In this document: positions 54,198 through 64,000 of the stretch, piece by piece
Layout: every line of letters starts with the position of its first letter
Position numbering within the stretch: position 1 is the stretch's first letter
Assembly: GCA_028023455.1 (NCBI GenBank)
Contig: JAQFVV010006545.1
Coordinates: forward strand, 310,001-374,000
Direction of reading: 5' to 3'
DNA from: Epiperipatus broadwayi
Taxonomy: Eukaryota > Onychophora > Udeonychophora > Euonychophora > Peripatidae
DNA: 64,000 nucleotides
Position numbers and translations under genes: made by a program
Notes under the pieces: model-generated
Told to the model about the DNA's origin: nothing
The model's input: the letters and a program-made list of their open reading frames with translations, nothing else
Database searches by the model: none

Positions 54198-54530
54198 CAT
54201 CACATGATCACCATTTCTTATGCTTGCTTTTAACTGCACAGAGTGACAATACATAGCTTTTTTTCAATTTAAGTCTTATAGTTTTGTAGGTAAGTAGAGA
54301 TAAAAGGTGGCTGCTGGAGGGTTGCATTATTTCCTGAGATCTATGTGCAGTGCTCTCAGATTTAATGCTCCTTACTGATGAAGGACACAATCCAGAAACT
54401 AGTCTGGGAATATTGGATGAGTAGGCACTAGATGGGAATTTTATGCACAAGCCTTCTGGCATCTATTGATTACTCTAGCTTGCACTGAGTGGCAATACAT
54501 ATAGAGAGTTTTGCTTGTTTTAATATGAAA
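54198..54530 (+). mobile_element. Hammerhead family A element, single copy
   Basis: Starts CATCACATGATCACC and ends in GAGTTTTGCTTGTTTTAAT, which in reverse complement matches the left end of the 5901 copy. It matches 6560-6790 along most of its length and carries an intact hammerhead core at 54375-54404. No ORF, no clear target duplication. Confidence 0.72.
54370..54411 (+). ncRNA. Hammerhead ribozyme motif, family A (intact core)
   Basis: CCUUA, CUGAUGA (54375-54381), stem II GGA-CACAA-UCC, GAAA, palindromic ACUAGU, GUC ending at 54404, then UGGG pairing with CUUA using G-U pairs. All catalytic bases are present; stem II is a compensated GGA/UCC where other copies have GGC/GCC. Confidence 0.75.
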
Positions 54531-56879
54531 AATATTTACAAAAGTAAAATAAGAATTGACACTATTTAACATCAAAAAATATTTACAGTAATTCTTACCA
54601 ATAAAAGGTATCCAAATAAAATAAGACAGCATTCACTCTGGCCATTTCAAATAAAATAAAAACATACAACAATAATGACAATATATTATTTTTATTCAAT
54701 AAAAATAATATTCTATTATTTTATTGTTGGGAACAGTTACAATATATTTTTCAAATTCTAAGAAAAACTTAATATTATGCTTATACTATTATAAAATATG
54801 ATTCCTATGATGTAATGCATAAATATCAGTTTATATTTAAAATACACTTCTTAAAATTTAACACATAAAATATTTCCAAAAAAGGTATGAAAAACTTACT
54901 TTGCAGTTTAGCAAAGGATAATCCTGATATTTGAATATCAGGAAATTTTAAATAAAAAATATGAATACCTCACTCTATAAAAAATTAACTATTTATGCAA
55001 AATACTTAAGAGATAATTTCATAAATTTTTGTAACTTAAATGGGTTTAAATTATTTATAATAAAATTTAAAAAATATCCATAAATTATATTGTTTGATAT
55101 TTGTATTTCTTTGTTTTTATATTTTTCATATCATTCAAAATCATTCCCACTATTTTCACTTTCATTCCACTTTAAATATGCATCTGTTTGAGTTAAGCAA
55201 TCTCTATTACTTGTAGAAATATCAATCATTCCTCTCTTATGGTATATACTATGACAGTCATTAATCACCTCAACATCATTTGTGAAAGAAATTTTTATAT
55301 ACTTCATCTTGACCTCTCACAAAATTATCAACTTCAAATGGTTTAGCCATTATTTTACCAACTTATAAAACTATGCTCTACAATTATTCCTGTGGTAATA
55401 GATAGTGATTAAAGTTTAAGGTATGGAATTATAACAACAATGATTCAAATGAGTAAGATAATATCATCATGGATACAGTGCAACATCATAATAGGTCCAT
55501 ATTTATCAGGCACCTAAGATTCAAGTCATCGTTCTATTAGAGAACTTATTGACAAGATGGAAATACAACTGTCCTTGGAAAATTATATACAGCCTTATGC
55601 TATCTCTATATTTTAATAATTTTACAGTATGAACATGTAATTCACATATGACAGTTTTTAAGATATCCCTAACACTTAGGATTTTATATGAATATTACAC
55701 TTTTGACCATCATTCTATATCTTTCGCACTAAATAGCTCACTTAACATCATAAAACATAAAACCACATTTTAAAATATTTTCTAAAACAACAATATTAAA
55801 GAAGCAACCAAGATCTAAATTTCTTTCAAGATGTTTTTTTTTTTAATTTTCAAATACAAATTATCTTGATAAAAACATACATCAATAATATACATGCATC
55901 TTTTTATTATTATATAATTTAGAGATCAGTATTAGATCTTTCTCTGTATTTCAACAGATAACACACATAAAAAATAACATATTAATATTGTAACAATGTT
56001 ATATAATGTATGCTATTCAAGCATTCTCATTAAACAAATCTTTAAAATATCCTTGGATGTTTCAAGACATTCATCTGCATTCATCAATTCTTTTATAAAA
56101 TACACACAATGATAATTCTATCAATGGTTCATTTAATTGTTTCATATTAAATCCAAGCAATATGAAATACTAATTTAAAATACGAATTAAGATATATCAT
56201 TTAAATAAAAAAAATTATCAAGCAAAATGTAATATAAATAGTAAAAGGTATTACCAATGATCACAACAATTATTAAGATCATTTACAGCGATCTGCTTCT
56301 TGGACCATACATTCAGAAAAAAACAATTATGATTATAATTTACCATATTGAAAAAAATACTTTCTGAATACTCCCTTTTTATTTAACATACTACTAATAA
56401 TAGATGTTAATATACTTTAAGATTAAATTTAAAATATAATAATAACAAGTTAGTTTTAAAATAAAAAAATGTAATATTCTAAATATTAATATTAGATGTA
56501 ACATAAAAAAATGATAAAGTTTTATAGTTACGAAAATATTTTTTCTTTCCTGATGCTCATAAGCTGAACATTGACTAGATACAGGTGGAAAGCTTTGTGC
56601 ACAATTATACTCCTGTCTTTGGAACCACTTGAAGAAGTATAGAAGTAATAATATAAAATCTAGTAAAATCCAAGAAAAATATTAACCATCCAGAAAAGAT
56701 AAAATGTTTATTTCAGTCCTTCCTGAAAATTTTATCCACGCATGTAATATCTTTATAAAATAGTAATTCAAAGATCCATTTTATGTGAAGATATTTGTTT
56801 TTTCTATATACATACTCTCAGTTAATTTTGGACATTGTATATAGCAGATATATTGCAATAAATATGATATAAGTATTAT
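54531..56879. other. Intergenic DNA, nothing recognised
   Basis: Very AT-rich, no ORF above chance. Confidence 0.5.
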
Positions 56880-56984
56880 ATATAGAGCTCACAAATAAGC
56901 TCTAAACAAGCTTTGCAGAATATCCCCAACCCCAGACCAGTTTCTGCTACTGGCTTTCTTAGTGAAGTTCTAGGATACTCAAGC

Positions 56985-57052
<68 letters not shown>

Positions 57053-57110
57053 CATTTGTAATACAAGCTTGTTAAATTAGGTCATGTGACATGACTTGAT
57101 TTCTTTTTTA
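56880..57110. mobile_element. Hammerhead family C element with central (TA)n
   Basis: AACAAGCTTTG, TATCCCCAACCCC and AGGTCATGTGAC blocks recall family B. An AT microsatellite (56985-57052) occupies the middle, and ACAAGCTTGTTAAAT after it mirrors the head. Hammerhead-like motif at 56926-56970. Confidence 0.5.
56926..56970 (-). ncRNA. Hammerhead-like motif, family C (degenerate core)
   Basis: Minus strand: CUUCA, CUAAGAA in place of CUGAUGA, short stem II GC/GC, GAAA, ACUGGU stem III, GUC, UGGGG pairing with CUUCA. Two core changes predict no cleavage. Confidence 0.42.
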
Positions 57111-57865
57111 CTTTAAAATATTTACAATTTTTATCCTTTTAGCATGTGTACCTTTTCATTAAATATTTTTCCAGGTAAATTACACCCATATTATCAAAGT
57201 AAATATTAACTGATATAATTTCAATCTTTTAAAATGTATTATAAGTCATTTATTTCAGAAAAATCATTTTAAAATAAATAGCTAATTTATTGATTTAATC
57301 AATAATAAGTCCTTTTAAAAGCATTACAGATTTCCAAAAGTCATCTTCTTCAATCCATCATTAAATATATCATTCTTAAGTGAAAGTCCATTAAAATTAT
57401 TTTAAAACAATTGAATGTAAATTCTTTTATCAATTATATAACAAACAGTCATTCTATCATACCACAAAAATATTTATGTTTAGTTTTAAAAGTTTGTTGC
57501 AGATTCTTAACTTTCATTTCGTTATTTCAAATTTAATACCACAATAATGAATTTTCATAAATATCTGATTCCTATTAATTAACTTTAATAAACTAGTTTC
57601 ATTGTAATATGATAAAGTTATTGCAAATAAATGTTCACTCAATCCAGGTATATTATTCATAAAAATTTCAAAGTTCTTACATAAATCTTCTCTGATATTG
57701 TTGCTATATATTCCTTGGCATCAGGTGTCCATTGTCTCAATACTTAAATAACTACTATCATGTTTCATAGAATTATTGTGGTCCTAAGCTAAGTTTCAGG
57801 AAGAATCATTTGATAGGGAAATTTGATGTTTTATTGAACCATTATTTAAATAATTACTCCAATTA
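57111..57865. other. Intergenic DNA, nothing recognised
   Basis: AT-rich. Confidence 0.5.
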
Positions 57866-58269
57866 TATTGGTGATTGTTAATCATTTCTACATGTATGTG
57901 GTCATGTATTTCAGTTGTATGAGATAGTGTGGATAGTTGGTGGATGCTTTAAAGTCTGAGTTCAAATCTCCTATACTTACAATTAAGCTCCAGGTTTGTG
58001 CAGAGAGATTGGTTTTAAATATTTACATATGAAGCTTGTATCCTGTCCATCCCTCTTCTATGTTTTTAAATGGATAAAGTTCTATACATGAGGTGTCAGA
58101 GTGACTTCAGGTCAACGTAGGCATGGCAATAATGTTGGCATCAGAATGGGATTTGGACTTTTGATCATCAAACTTTCAATGATATGGATGACTGAAAAGT
58201 TGGTTGTTGGAGTAGATTGAAGCCTGTCTATTAAAGTGTGAGGATTTGCTATCTTAATATAAACTGAGC

Positions 58270-58275
<6 letters not shown>

Positions 58276-58352
<77 letters not shown>

Positions 58353-58356
58353 GGGG
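58276..58356. repeat. (AT)n microsatellite followed by a G run
   Basis: About 37 AT copies, then seven G. An AT block sits at the same place in the 61860-62218 copy, so it belongs to the family D unit. Confidence 0.94.
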
Positions 58357-58364
58357 GATGATAA

Positions 58365-58413
58365 TCTGGACCAACTGATAAATGCTGGTTTATCATGAAA
58401 TACATATATTGGT
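58365..58413 (+). ncRNA. Hammerhead-like motif, family D
   Basis: ACCAA, CUGAUAA (58375-58381), stem II AUGCU-GGUUU-AUCAU with one mismatch, GAAA, small stem III AUA-CA-UAU, cleavage triplet AUA at 58406-58408, then UUGGU pairing exactly with ACCAA. G8 of the core is A, which should reduce activity. Confidence 0.52.
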
Positions 58414-58725
58414 GGCTGCAGAAAGGAGTTTGTTATTAACTGAAAGGAGACCCTTTGATTCCTCTTGGAGGCCTTAAAGTAACCGAGCAGGGCAAATTCC
58501 TAATGTCCACTCCATACATTCTTGTCATTGCAGCTGTTATTAATATGTGATTATTCATATAGTATACAAACATGGATGGGCTGCTCACCAACACACATTA
58601 GCCAGTGTGGTGAGTTTATTGGCTTTTTACCTCTGAGTTTAAGATCAAGATCACCATGGTCTTTCTTCTCACTGCCTGATAAGGCAGAATGAATGTTTGA
58701 TGATGATGATGATGATGATGATGAT
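58414..58725 (+). mobile_element. RTE-derived SINE-like insertion (5' UTR plus GAT tail)
   Basis: 58414-58698 matches the 5' UTR of the full RTE (40592-40880) with few differences, then jumps straight to (GAT)n, the RTE 3' tail. ATATATTGGT at 58404-58413 and 58726-58735 is a 10-bp target duplication. It encodes nothing and probably moves with RTE proteins. Confidence 0.85.
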
Positions 58726-58900
58726 ATATATTGGTTATTGTTTATCATTTCTACATTATGTGGTCATGTATATCAGTTGTATGAGATAGTGTGGCTAGTT
58801 GGTGGGTGCTTGAAGGTCTGAGTTCAAATGCCTATATTTATAAATTTCAAACTAAATTTCACTTTAAACTGTAAATTACTGTTTTATTCTGAATTTGAAT

Positions 58901-59726
58901 CTGTCTTAGTCACTAAATTATTGAATCTGTCTAGACTAGCTTCAACCTCTCTTTTTATAGTGGCCTTAATCCAATAAATTCATTGGTCAATACTGCTTGT
59001 AAAAATTTGCTAATTTATATAACTACAACAATATCATTTTAAAATTAAGTTTCAAAATTTTGAGTCATCAATATTAAATATTATCAAATCATTCATTACT
59101 TTAAGTATTAAATATTTTTATCTAAAAAATTAAATATCCTTGTGAAAACAATTTTCAATATTTTAAATAACCAGAAAGTACACTTAAATAAAATAATAAT
59201 AATTTTCATTATTACTTTTAAAATATTATCTCTAGACTTTATATTTGCTACACTTTATTATGTATTAAGTTTTTGTTAACAAGTTAAAATTCAAATTTTC
59301 TTTCCCTAACTTTTGAAAGCTCACATATTCACACAAACACTTTTGATCATGTGATACTTTCAGGACATTTTAAACTAATATTAAATTAACTATATAATAT
59401 TTTAAACAAAACTGATAACTTTGAACATATAATATAAAATATTTATCACCATACTTAAGTTATTCTATTATTATAGTATATTTTAAGAATAATAAACCTA
59501 AAATTAATACTATCTTTTAAACAATTTATTATATCATTTTATTATTTAATTCTTCTTAAAATGAGTTCAAACTATCTAATGTATCTTTAGAAACTCTTAT
59601 ATACTGAGTTTGAACACATACTACCTATAATATCAAAATTATATGTTAAAAAATAGCCTAAACTTATTTTTTTTAATATAGCTACTTATCCAACTGTATC
59701 TATCTGTACCAATTGTAAAGGGTAAA
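58901..59726. other. Intergenic DNA, nothing recognised
   Basis: AT-rich. Confidence 0.5.
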
Positions 59727-60070
<344 letters not shown>

Positions 60071-61477
60071 TAAAATCAGTTTTATAAGAATATGTAGATA
60101 ATTATCAGTTATTATGGTAATAAATTTAAAACAATATTTATTACTTTGCTAAGCCAGGCTTTTGATACAGTGTATTTTTGTTAAAGTGTGATTAAAGTGA
60201 ATATTAACAAATATTATAGGATATCTTCATTCATATAAACATACATTAAACTAGTTGCTGATCATAATAGATCTGCATGTGTAAATTGATATAGAAGTTG
60301 GCTATGTTGTTGGATTAAATGACCAGTGCTTTCTAAGAGGACTACTAATGACGTATATTTATGAAATTCTTCGAGTTAATCATATATCACGCTTCTTTTA
60401 TTTTTTGTTTTTTATTATTACTTTCAAGACAAGTAATTTTGGCATAAGAAGGTTTAAAGGAATGACCAATTTTTACTCATGGTCTACATATACTGAGCTA
60501 CAAATGCTGTTACATTTAGTACTGTTATATAAATGAGCATGTTGAATGATTGTTGATTTTAAATTTGCATGTTTCTCTCCATAGTATCTGATATTGTGAA
60601 ACTGTTAATCCAGGGTGTATACCAATTGCGCTATATCATCATCAATAATCCTAATCTTTGAAATTACCAAGCACTGTTTAGTATCTTTACACAACTCTCT
60701 TTGGTCAGCATTGTCTTGGCAGTGTATAATCAATCCATTTACTTTTGTTTTCATTACTTATATCGGATAAACCCTGAAAAGTGATATTAAGCAAGCGAAT
60801 TTCCAAATGCACTCTGATTTTAAAAACGTAGTCTTATTAAATAAAGCTAATTATAAACGTGTAAAAATTAAAAGGAAAGACAAATATTGATTTTCTGAAG
60901 GGTTATGATGATGGTATAATTTAAATTTTTTTCTACAAGGTCAAAAAAGAACAGTGCATTAATATAAAGATTGTTTGAAAAGTTTCATATTTCAAAGATT
61001 ATCTATAGTTAAAAGATTTGTAAAATGAATTAAGATAATATTAAAATTTCAATGTGCCATTTATCACATTTTCAATTTTATTATATTTAATGTCATGTTA
61101 TAAAAAAATTACCAATCTTCATACAATATGTGTTTTAGGCCAATAACCAAGTTTATTAATGGCTTTTGAAATACTTATTAATTAACAGACATAACAATAT
61201 TATCCATAATTAAATACAACGAGTAAATCCACTTAATTATAAAATTTTCATGTAGAAGTTAAAAATATTATTTAATAAAACCTTTTTTACAATAAAAACA
61301 TATAAAATACAATAGAAGATATGATAGATAAACCATTAAAAAGTTAACATTACTTTTGATCAATGATTATATAATTATAAGAGACTAGGACTCAGACTTT
61401 CAATCTCCCTACAGCTATCCTTCATCCTATACAACCAATACATGTGATTACATACATGGGAATTATATAAATGATCT
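60071..61477. other. Intergenic DNA, nothing recognised
   Basis: No gene recognised; the 62-codon frame at 60348 has no known motif. Confidence 0.45.
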
Positions 61478-61522
61478 CCAATATATGTATTTCATGCTTC
61501 ACTAGCATTTATCAGTTTGGTC
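61478..61522 (-). ncRNA. Hammerhead-like motif, family D inverted copy
   Basis: Minus strand: CCAA, CUGAUAA (61515 to 61509), perfect stem II AUGCU/AGCAU, GAAAUACAUAUA, UUGG. Stem I needs a bulged A. Confidence 0.48.
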
Positions 61523-61760
61523 CAGATTATCATCTCCTGCACACATATACAATTGGTGTTTATTGTATATGAAGATAGAAAAGCTTGAAAATTTAATGGA
61601 CAAGCTTCAATCTTCTCCACCTTTCAACTCCTCAGCCCTTCATATCATTGAAAATCCAATGATGGACTGCTCAAACCCACATTGATGCCAATATTATTGT
61701 CATACCAATGGTGACTTTAAATTACTCTCACCTCTCACATACATGACCTTAATATGTCCA
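61478..61760 (-). mobile_element. Family D element, inverted partial copy
   Basis: Reverse complement of the 58080-58413 part of family D (shared AATGATATGGATG-like and AATAATGTTGGCATCA-like blocks), ending in the hammerhead at 61478-61522. The internal AT microsatellite is reduced here. Confidence 0.68.
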
Positions 61761-62085
61761 TTTAAATACACAGATGATGGATGGTCAGAATTTAGTCTGA
61801 ATATGTAATATTTAAATACACATAATTGTGTGTGCTAAACAATGTAATTATTCTTCTTCTTTGTGTTGAAATTGATATATTAAGGTCCTAAATGTGAAGA
61901 GTCAAAGTGACTTAAAGTTAACATGTGTATGACAATAATATTTGCATCAATGAGGAATTTGAGCATTTCATCATCGGATTTTTAATGATATGGATGGCTA
62001 AGGAGTTGGAAGATGAAGAAAATTGAAGCTTGTTCATTAAAATTTGAAGATTTGTTATCTTAATATAAAATGAACTCTGAATTGT

Positions 62086-62116
62086 ATATATATATATATA
62101 TATATATACGCTATTC

Positions 62117-62161
<45 letters not shown>
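62086..62161. repeat. (AT)n microsatellite, two blocks
   Basis: 62086-62108 and 62120-62161, internal to the family D unit. Confidence 0.93.
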
Positions 62162-62164
<3 letters not shown>

Positions 62165-62177
62165 GAGATGGTGATCT

Positions 62178-62218
62178 GTACCATCTGATGAGAGCTGGTT
62201 TAGCATGAAGTACATATA
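62178..62218 (+). ncRNA. Hammerhead-like motif, family D tandem junction
   Basis: Intact core CUGAUGA (62185-62191), stem II GAGCU-GGUUU-AGCAU with one mismatch, but GAAG in place of GAAA, and stem I strands ACCAU and UUAGA pair poorly. Confidence 0.42.
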
Positions 62219-62364
62219 TTAGAAATCATTTGTATTTTTTATATGTACATTGGTCGAATGTATTAGTTGTATAGAATGGAGAGGAAAACTGTAGGGAACT
62301 TGAAAGCCTGAGTTCAAATCTCTTATAATTACATTGTTTAGTATAGACAATATACATATATTTA

Positions 62365-62369
<5 letters not shown>

Positions 62370-62408
<39 letters not shown>

Positions 62409-62410
62409 TA

Positions 62411-62440
<30 letters not shown>
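62370..62440. repeat. (AT)n microsatellite forming an inverted repeat
   Basis: AT runs 62370-62404 and 62416-62440; the flanks ACATTAATTTATAT and ATATAAATTAATGT are complementary. Confidence 0.9.
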
Positions 62441-62444
<4 letters not shown>

Positions 62445-62460
62445 TAATGTGATTTGTAAA

Positions 62461-63540
62461 TTATTGTAGTAACGTATTCTGAATTAACTGCTTCTGAATT
62501 CCTATATATGTATCAGCTTTATTATAAAGCCTCAAAGATATTTACCTGTGCTCATTTTATAATTTTTAAGAGTAAATATGTAGATGCATATTTTTTGTTA
62601 TTATATAACTCTATTTCTTAATTAAATTTATTGTTGTTGTTAATAAATTTTTTACTTGTCATTTCTCATCCAAGTCGAAGCTGATTATTTATTTGTTAGG
62701 TGGAAGGGGACAACAGTTAAGAACTATAACTGAATATGCATAGAGATAGTTTTGTTTTTATGTATGTTCAATTTGTTTTTTACTTGTGACCAGGACTTTT
62801 TTGTCATGTAATGTGGGGGAATGACATTCTGGATCTTTGTTAGGATATTTTTAATGTTTCAAACATAATTAGATGAAACTGGTATCACATATACATAATT
62901 ACATTCTATATTTATATAATTTGAGCAAATAAAAAATATGTTTTATGAATTAGGTAAAATGTGGATATATTAGAAATTAATGCTCTCATGTAGTGAGAAG
63001 TGGATGCATCCATGTCTTCATTGATCACTGATTACAACTATGCATGTGCAGCCTGTAACGTCTGACATTTGTGATTGAATGCACTTGCTTAGCGAATGAC
63101 AATGTGTGGAATATTTAATTTCTTTAAATCATTATGTTCGGTAGCAAGGTATATGCTGCAGTGATGTTAGGATGTAAAAGTGGACTGAAAGAATTGCTGA
63201 CACAAAATTTTTTTTTTCATTATAGTTTGGCTTTGTGCTAATCATAAATTAGAATTATCAGTAAATGATGTTGTAAAGAAAAATTCAGAAATCAATAGAT
63301 TCAAATCATTTATTGATAAACTTTATATTTTATACTATAACTTCTGAAAAATAATAGAGTTACATATATGTGCAGAATCATTAGTAATTGAGCTGCTAAA
63401 AATTGGAAGAGATTTAAGTACTAGTTGGGTGGTATCTAGTTTTCATTCAGTTTATCTTTTGTATGTCATCTTGAAGAAGGAATGAACAAGAAACAAAAAT
63501 GATAAATGTACTTATGATGGCTTAAAAAACATCTACAGAC
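62461..63540. other. Intergenic DNA, nothing recognised
   Basis: No clear feature. Confidence 0.45.
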
Positions 63541-64000
63541 TTTTTATTGGATCTAGAAATGAAAAATGAAATGATGAAACTATCATCAGATATGGTCATT
63601 AAAGAAGACATGAAAAACTAAAATGATGATTTCAAAATAGATATGAAAGAAATAATAAAACAAAATGATGATTTCAAGATAGAAATGAAAAATGAAATGA
63701 TAAAACTATCATTAGATATGATGCAAGAAATTAAAAAAAGATAGTGATGAAAGAAATGTAAATGTCAAACAAGATTTATTGAATTTTGAAAAGAAATTGA
63801 AAACAAAGTTGATGATAAATTCAAAGAAATATTAAAATCATAATGATTTCAAAATTGAAGTGCTAGACAATCAGAAGCATTACCAGAAAGAAATAGATAA
63901 GGAAGCAGAGAAATTACATTCTGAAATGAATGAGTATATAAAAGAACTAAATCACAAATTAGAATATTGTAAAAAAAGATTAATACACTAGAAAATGATG
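63541..64000 (+). pseudogene. Broken coiled-coil ORF with internal repeats (runs off the window)
   Basis: Frames read EMKNEMMKLSSDM, NDDFKIDMKEIIKQ, NDDFKIEMKNEMIKL, then FEKKLKTK and LDNQKHYQKEIDKEAEKLH with heptad-like hydrophobic spacing. The FKI.MK.E unit is repeated. Several stops interrupt it. It could be a decayed retroelement ORF1/gag-like coiled coil or a host pseudogene; I do not recognise a family. Confidence 0.35.

Larger units (their letters stand above)
57866..58900 (+). mobile_element. Tandem SINE-like element with hammerhead (family D), interrupted
   Basis: The unit begins at ATTGGTGATTGTTAATCATT (57867) with an A-box-like TGGATAGTTGG (57930-57940) and B-box-like GAGTTCAAATC (57958-57968), continues through an AT microsatellite (58276-58350) and ends with a hammerhead (58370-58413). 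A second unit head restarts at 58730 with TGGCTAGTTGG and GAGTTCAAATGCC. An unrelated insertion (58414-58725) separates them. Pol III boxes plus a terminal hammerhead resemble the ribozyme SINEs known from schistosomes. Confidence 0.7.
61860..62460 (+). mobile_element. Family D element, tandem copy
   Basis: The body (61870-62090) parallels 58090-58275, then an AT microsatellite, a hammerhead at 62178-62218, and directly a second unit head with a B-box-like GAGTTCAAATC (62310-62320). The hammerhead is thus the junction between units, as expected for elements copied from concatemers or circles. Confidence 0.68.

Overview
This is a very AT-rich (roughly three quarters A+T), intron-dominated animal sequence. 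The one recognisable host gene is the 3' end of an arthropod-type hemocyanin/prophenoloxidase superfamily gene on the + strand: three exons (2123-2309, 7520-7752, 31999-32241) encode the last ~220 residues, with CGCGWP, MCG and MGFPIDRP motifs, a stop at 32239-32241 and AATAAA at 32307. Its introns are 5.2 kb and 24.2 kb. The gene family, huge introns, microsatellite load and mobile elements (RTE, other LINEs, Penelope-like, hAT, LTR) point to an arthropod or close panarthropod with a large genome; I cannot name the species.

Layout. 1-7518: upstream intron, exon, and a 5.2-kb intron holding a decayed RTE fragment and a foldback element with hammerhead ribozyme cores. 7520-32312: exon, 24-kb intron and last exon. 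That intron holds a decayed LINE, a short hammerhead-family hairpin with a 16-bp target duplication, a three-LTR/two-interior LTR-element array (19627-25406), a minisatellite, a diverged inverted duplication and long microsatellites. 32313-38940: intergenic, with a SINE-like fragment, a compound foldback element with an 11-bp target duplication, and a second LINE copy. 38950-45172: a Penelope-like element with an inverted copy of its 3' end, split by a nearly intact 3.3-kb RTE retrotransposon with a 9-bp target duplication, followed by a perfect ~280-bp palindrome. 45363-46925: a defective hAT transposon with an 8-bp target duplication. 46926-64000: mostly featureless AT-rich DNA with a telomere-like minisatellite, more hammerhead elements, an RTE-derived SINE-like insertion, a 344-bp ATCT array and a broken coiled-coil ORF.

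The most interesting theme is hammerhead ribozymes. At least four short non-autonomous families (called A-D here) carry hammerhead cores: CUGAUGA or decayed versions, GAAA, short or palindromic stem III, and a GUC or AUA cleavage triplet. The local Penelope-like element carries a related, weaker core in its termini. Family D also has Pol III-like A and B boxes and is arranged in tandem, as in ribozyme SINEs and animal retrozymes. A plausible model, which is inference, is that the Penelope-like element or relatives supply reverse transcriptase and endonuclease in trans while ribozymes cut tandem transcripts into units. All cores were read by eye; folding, cleavage and family searches were not run.
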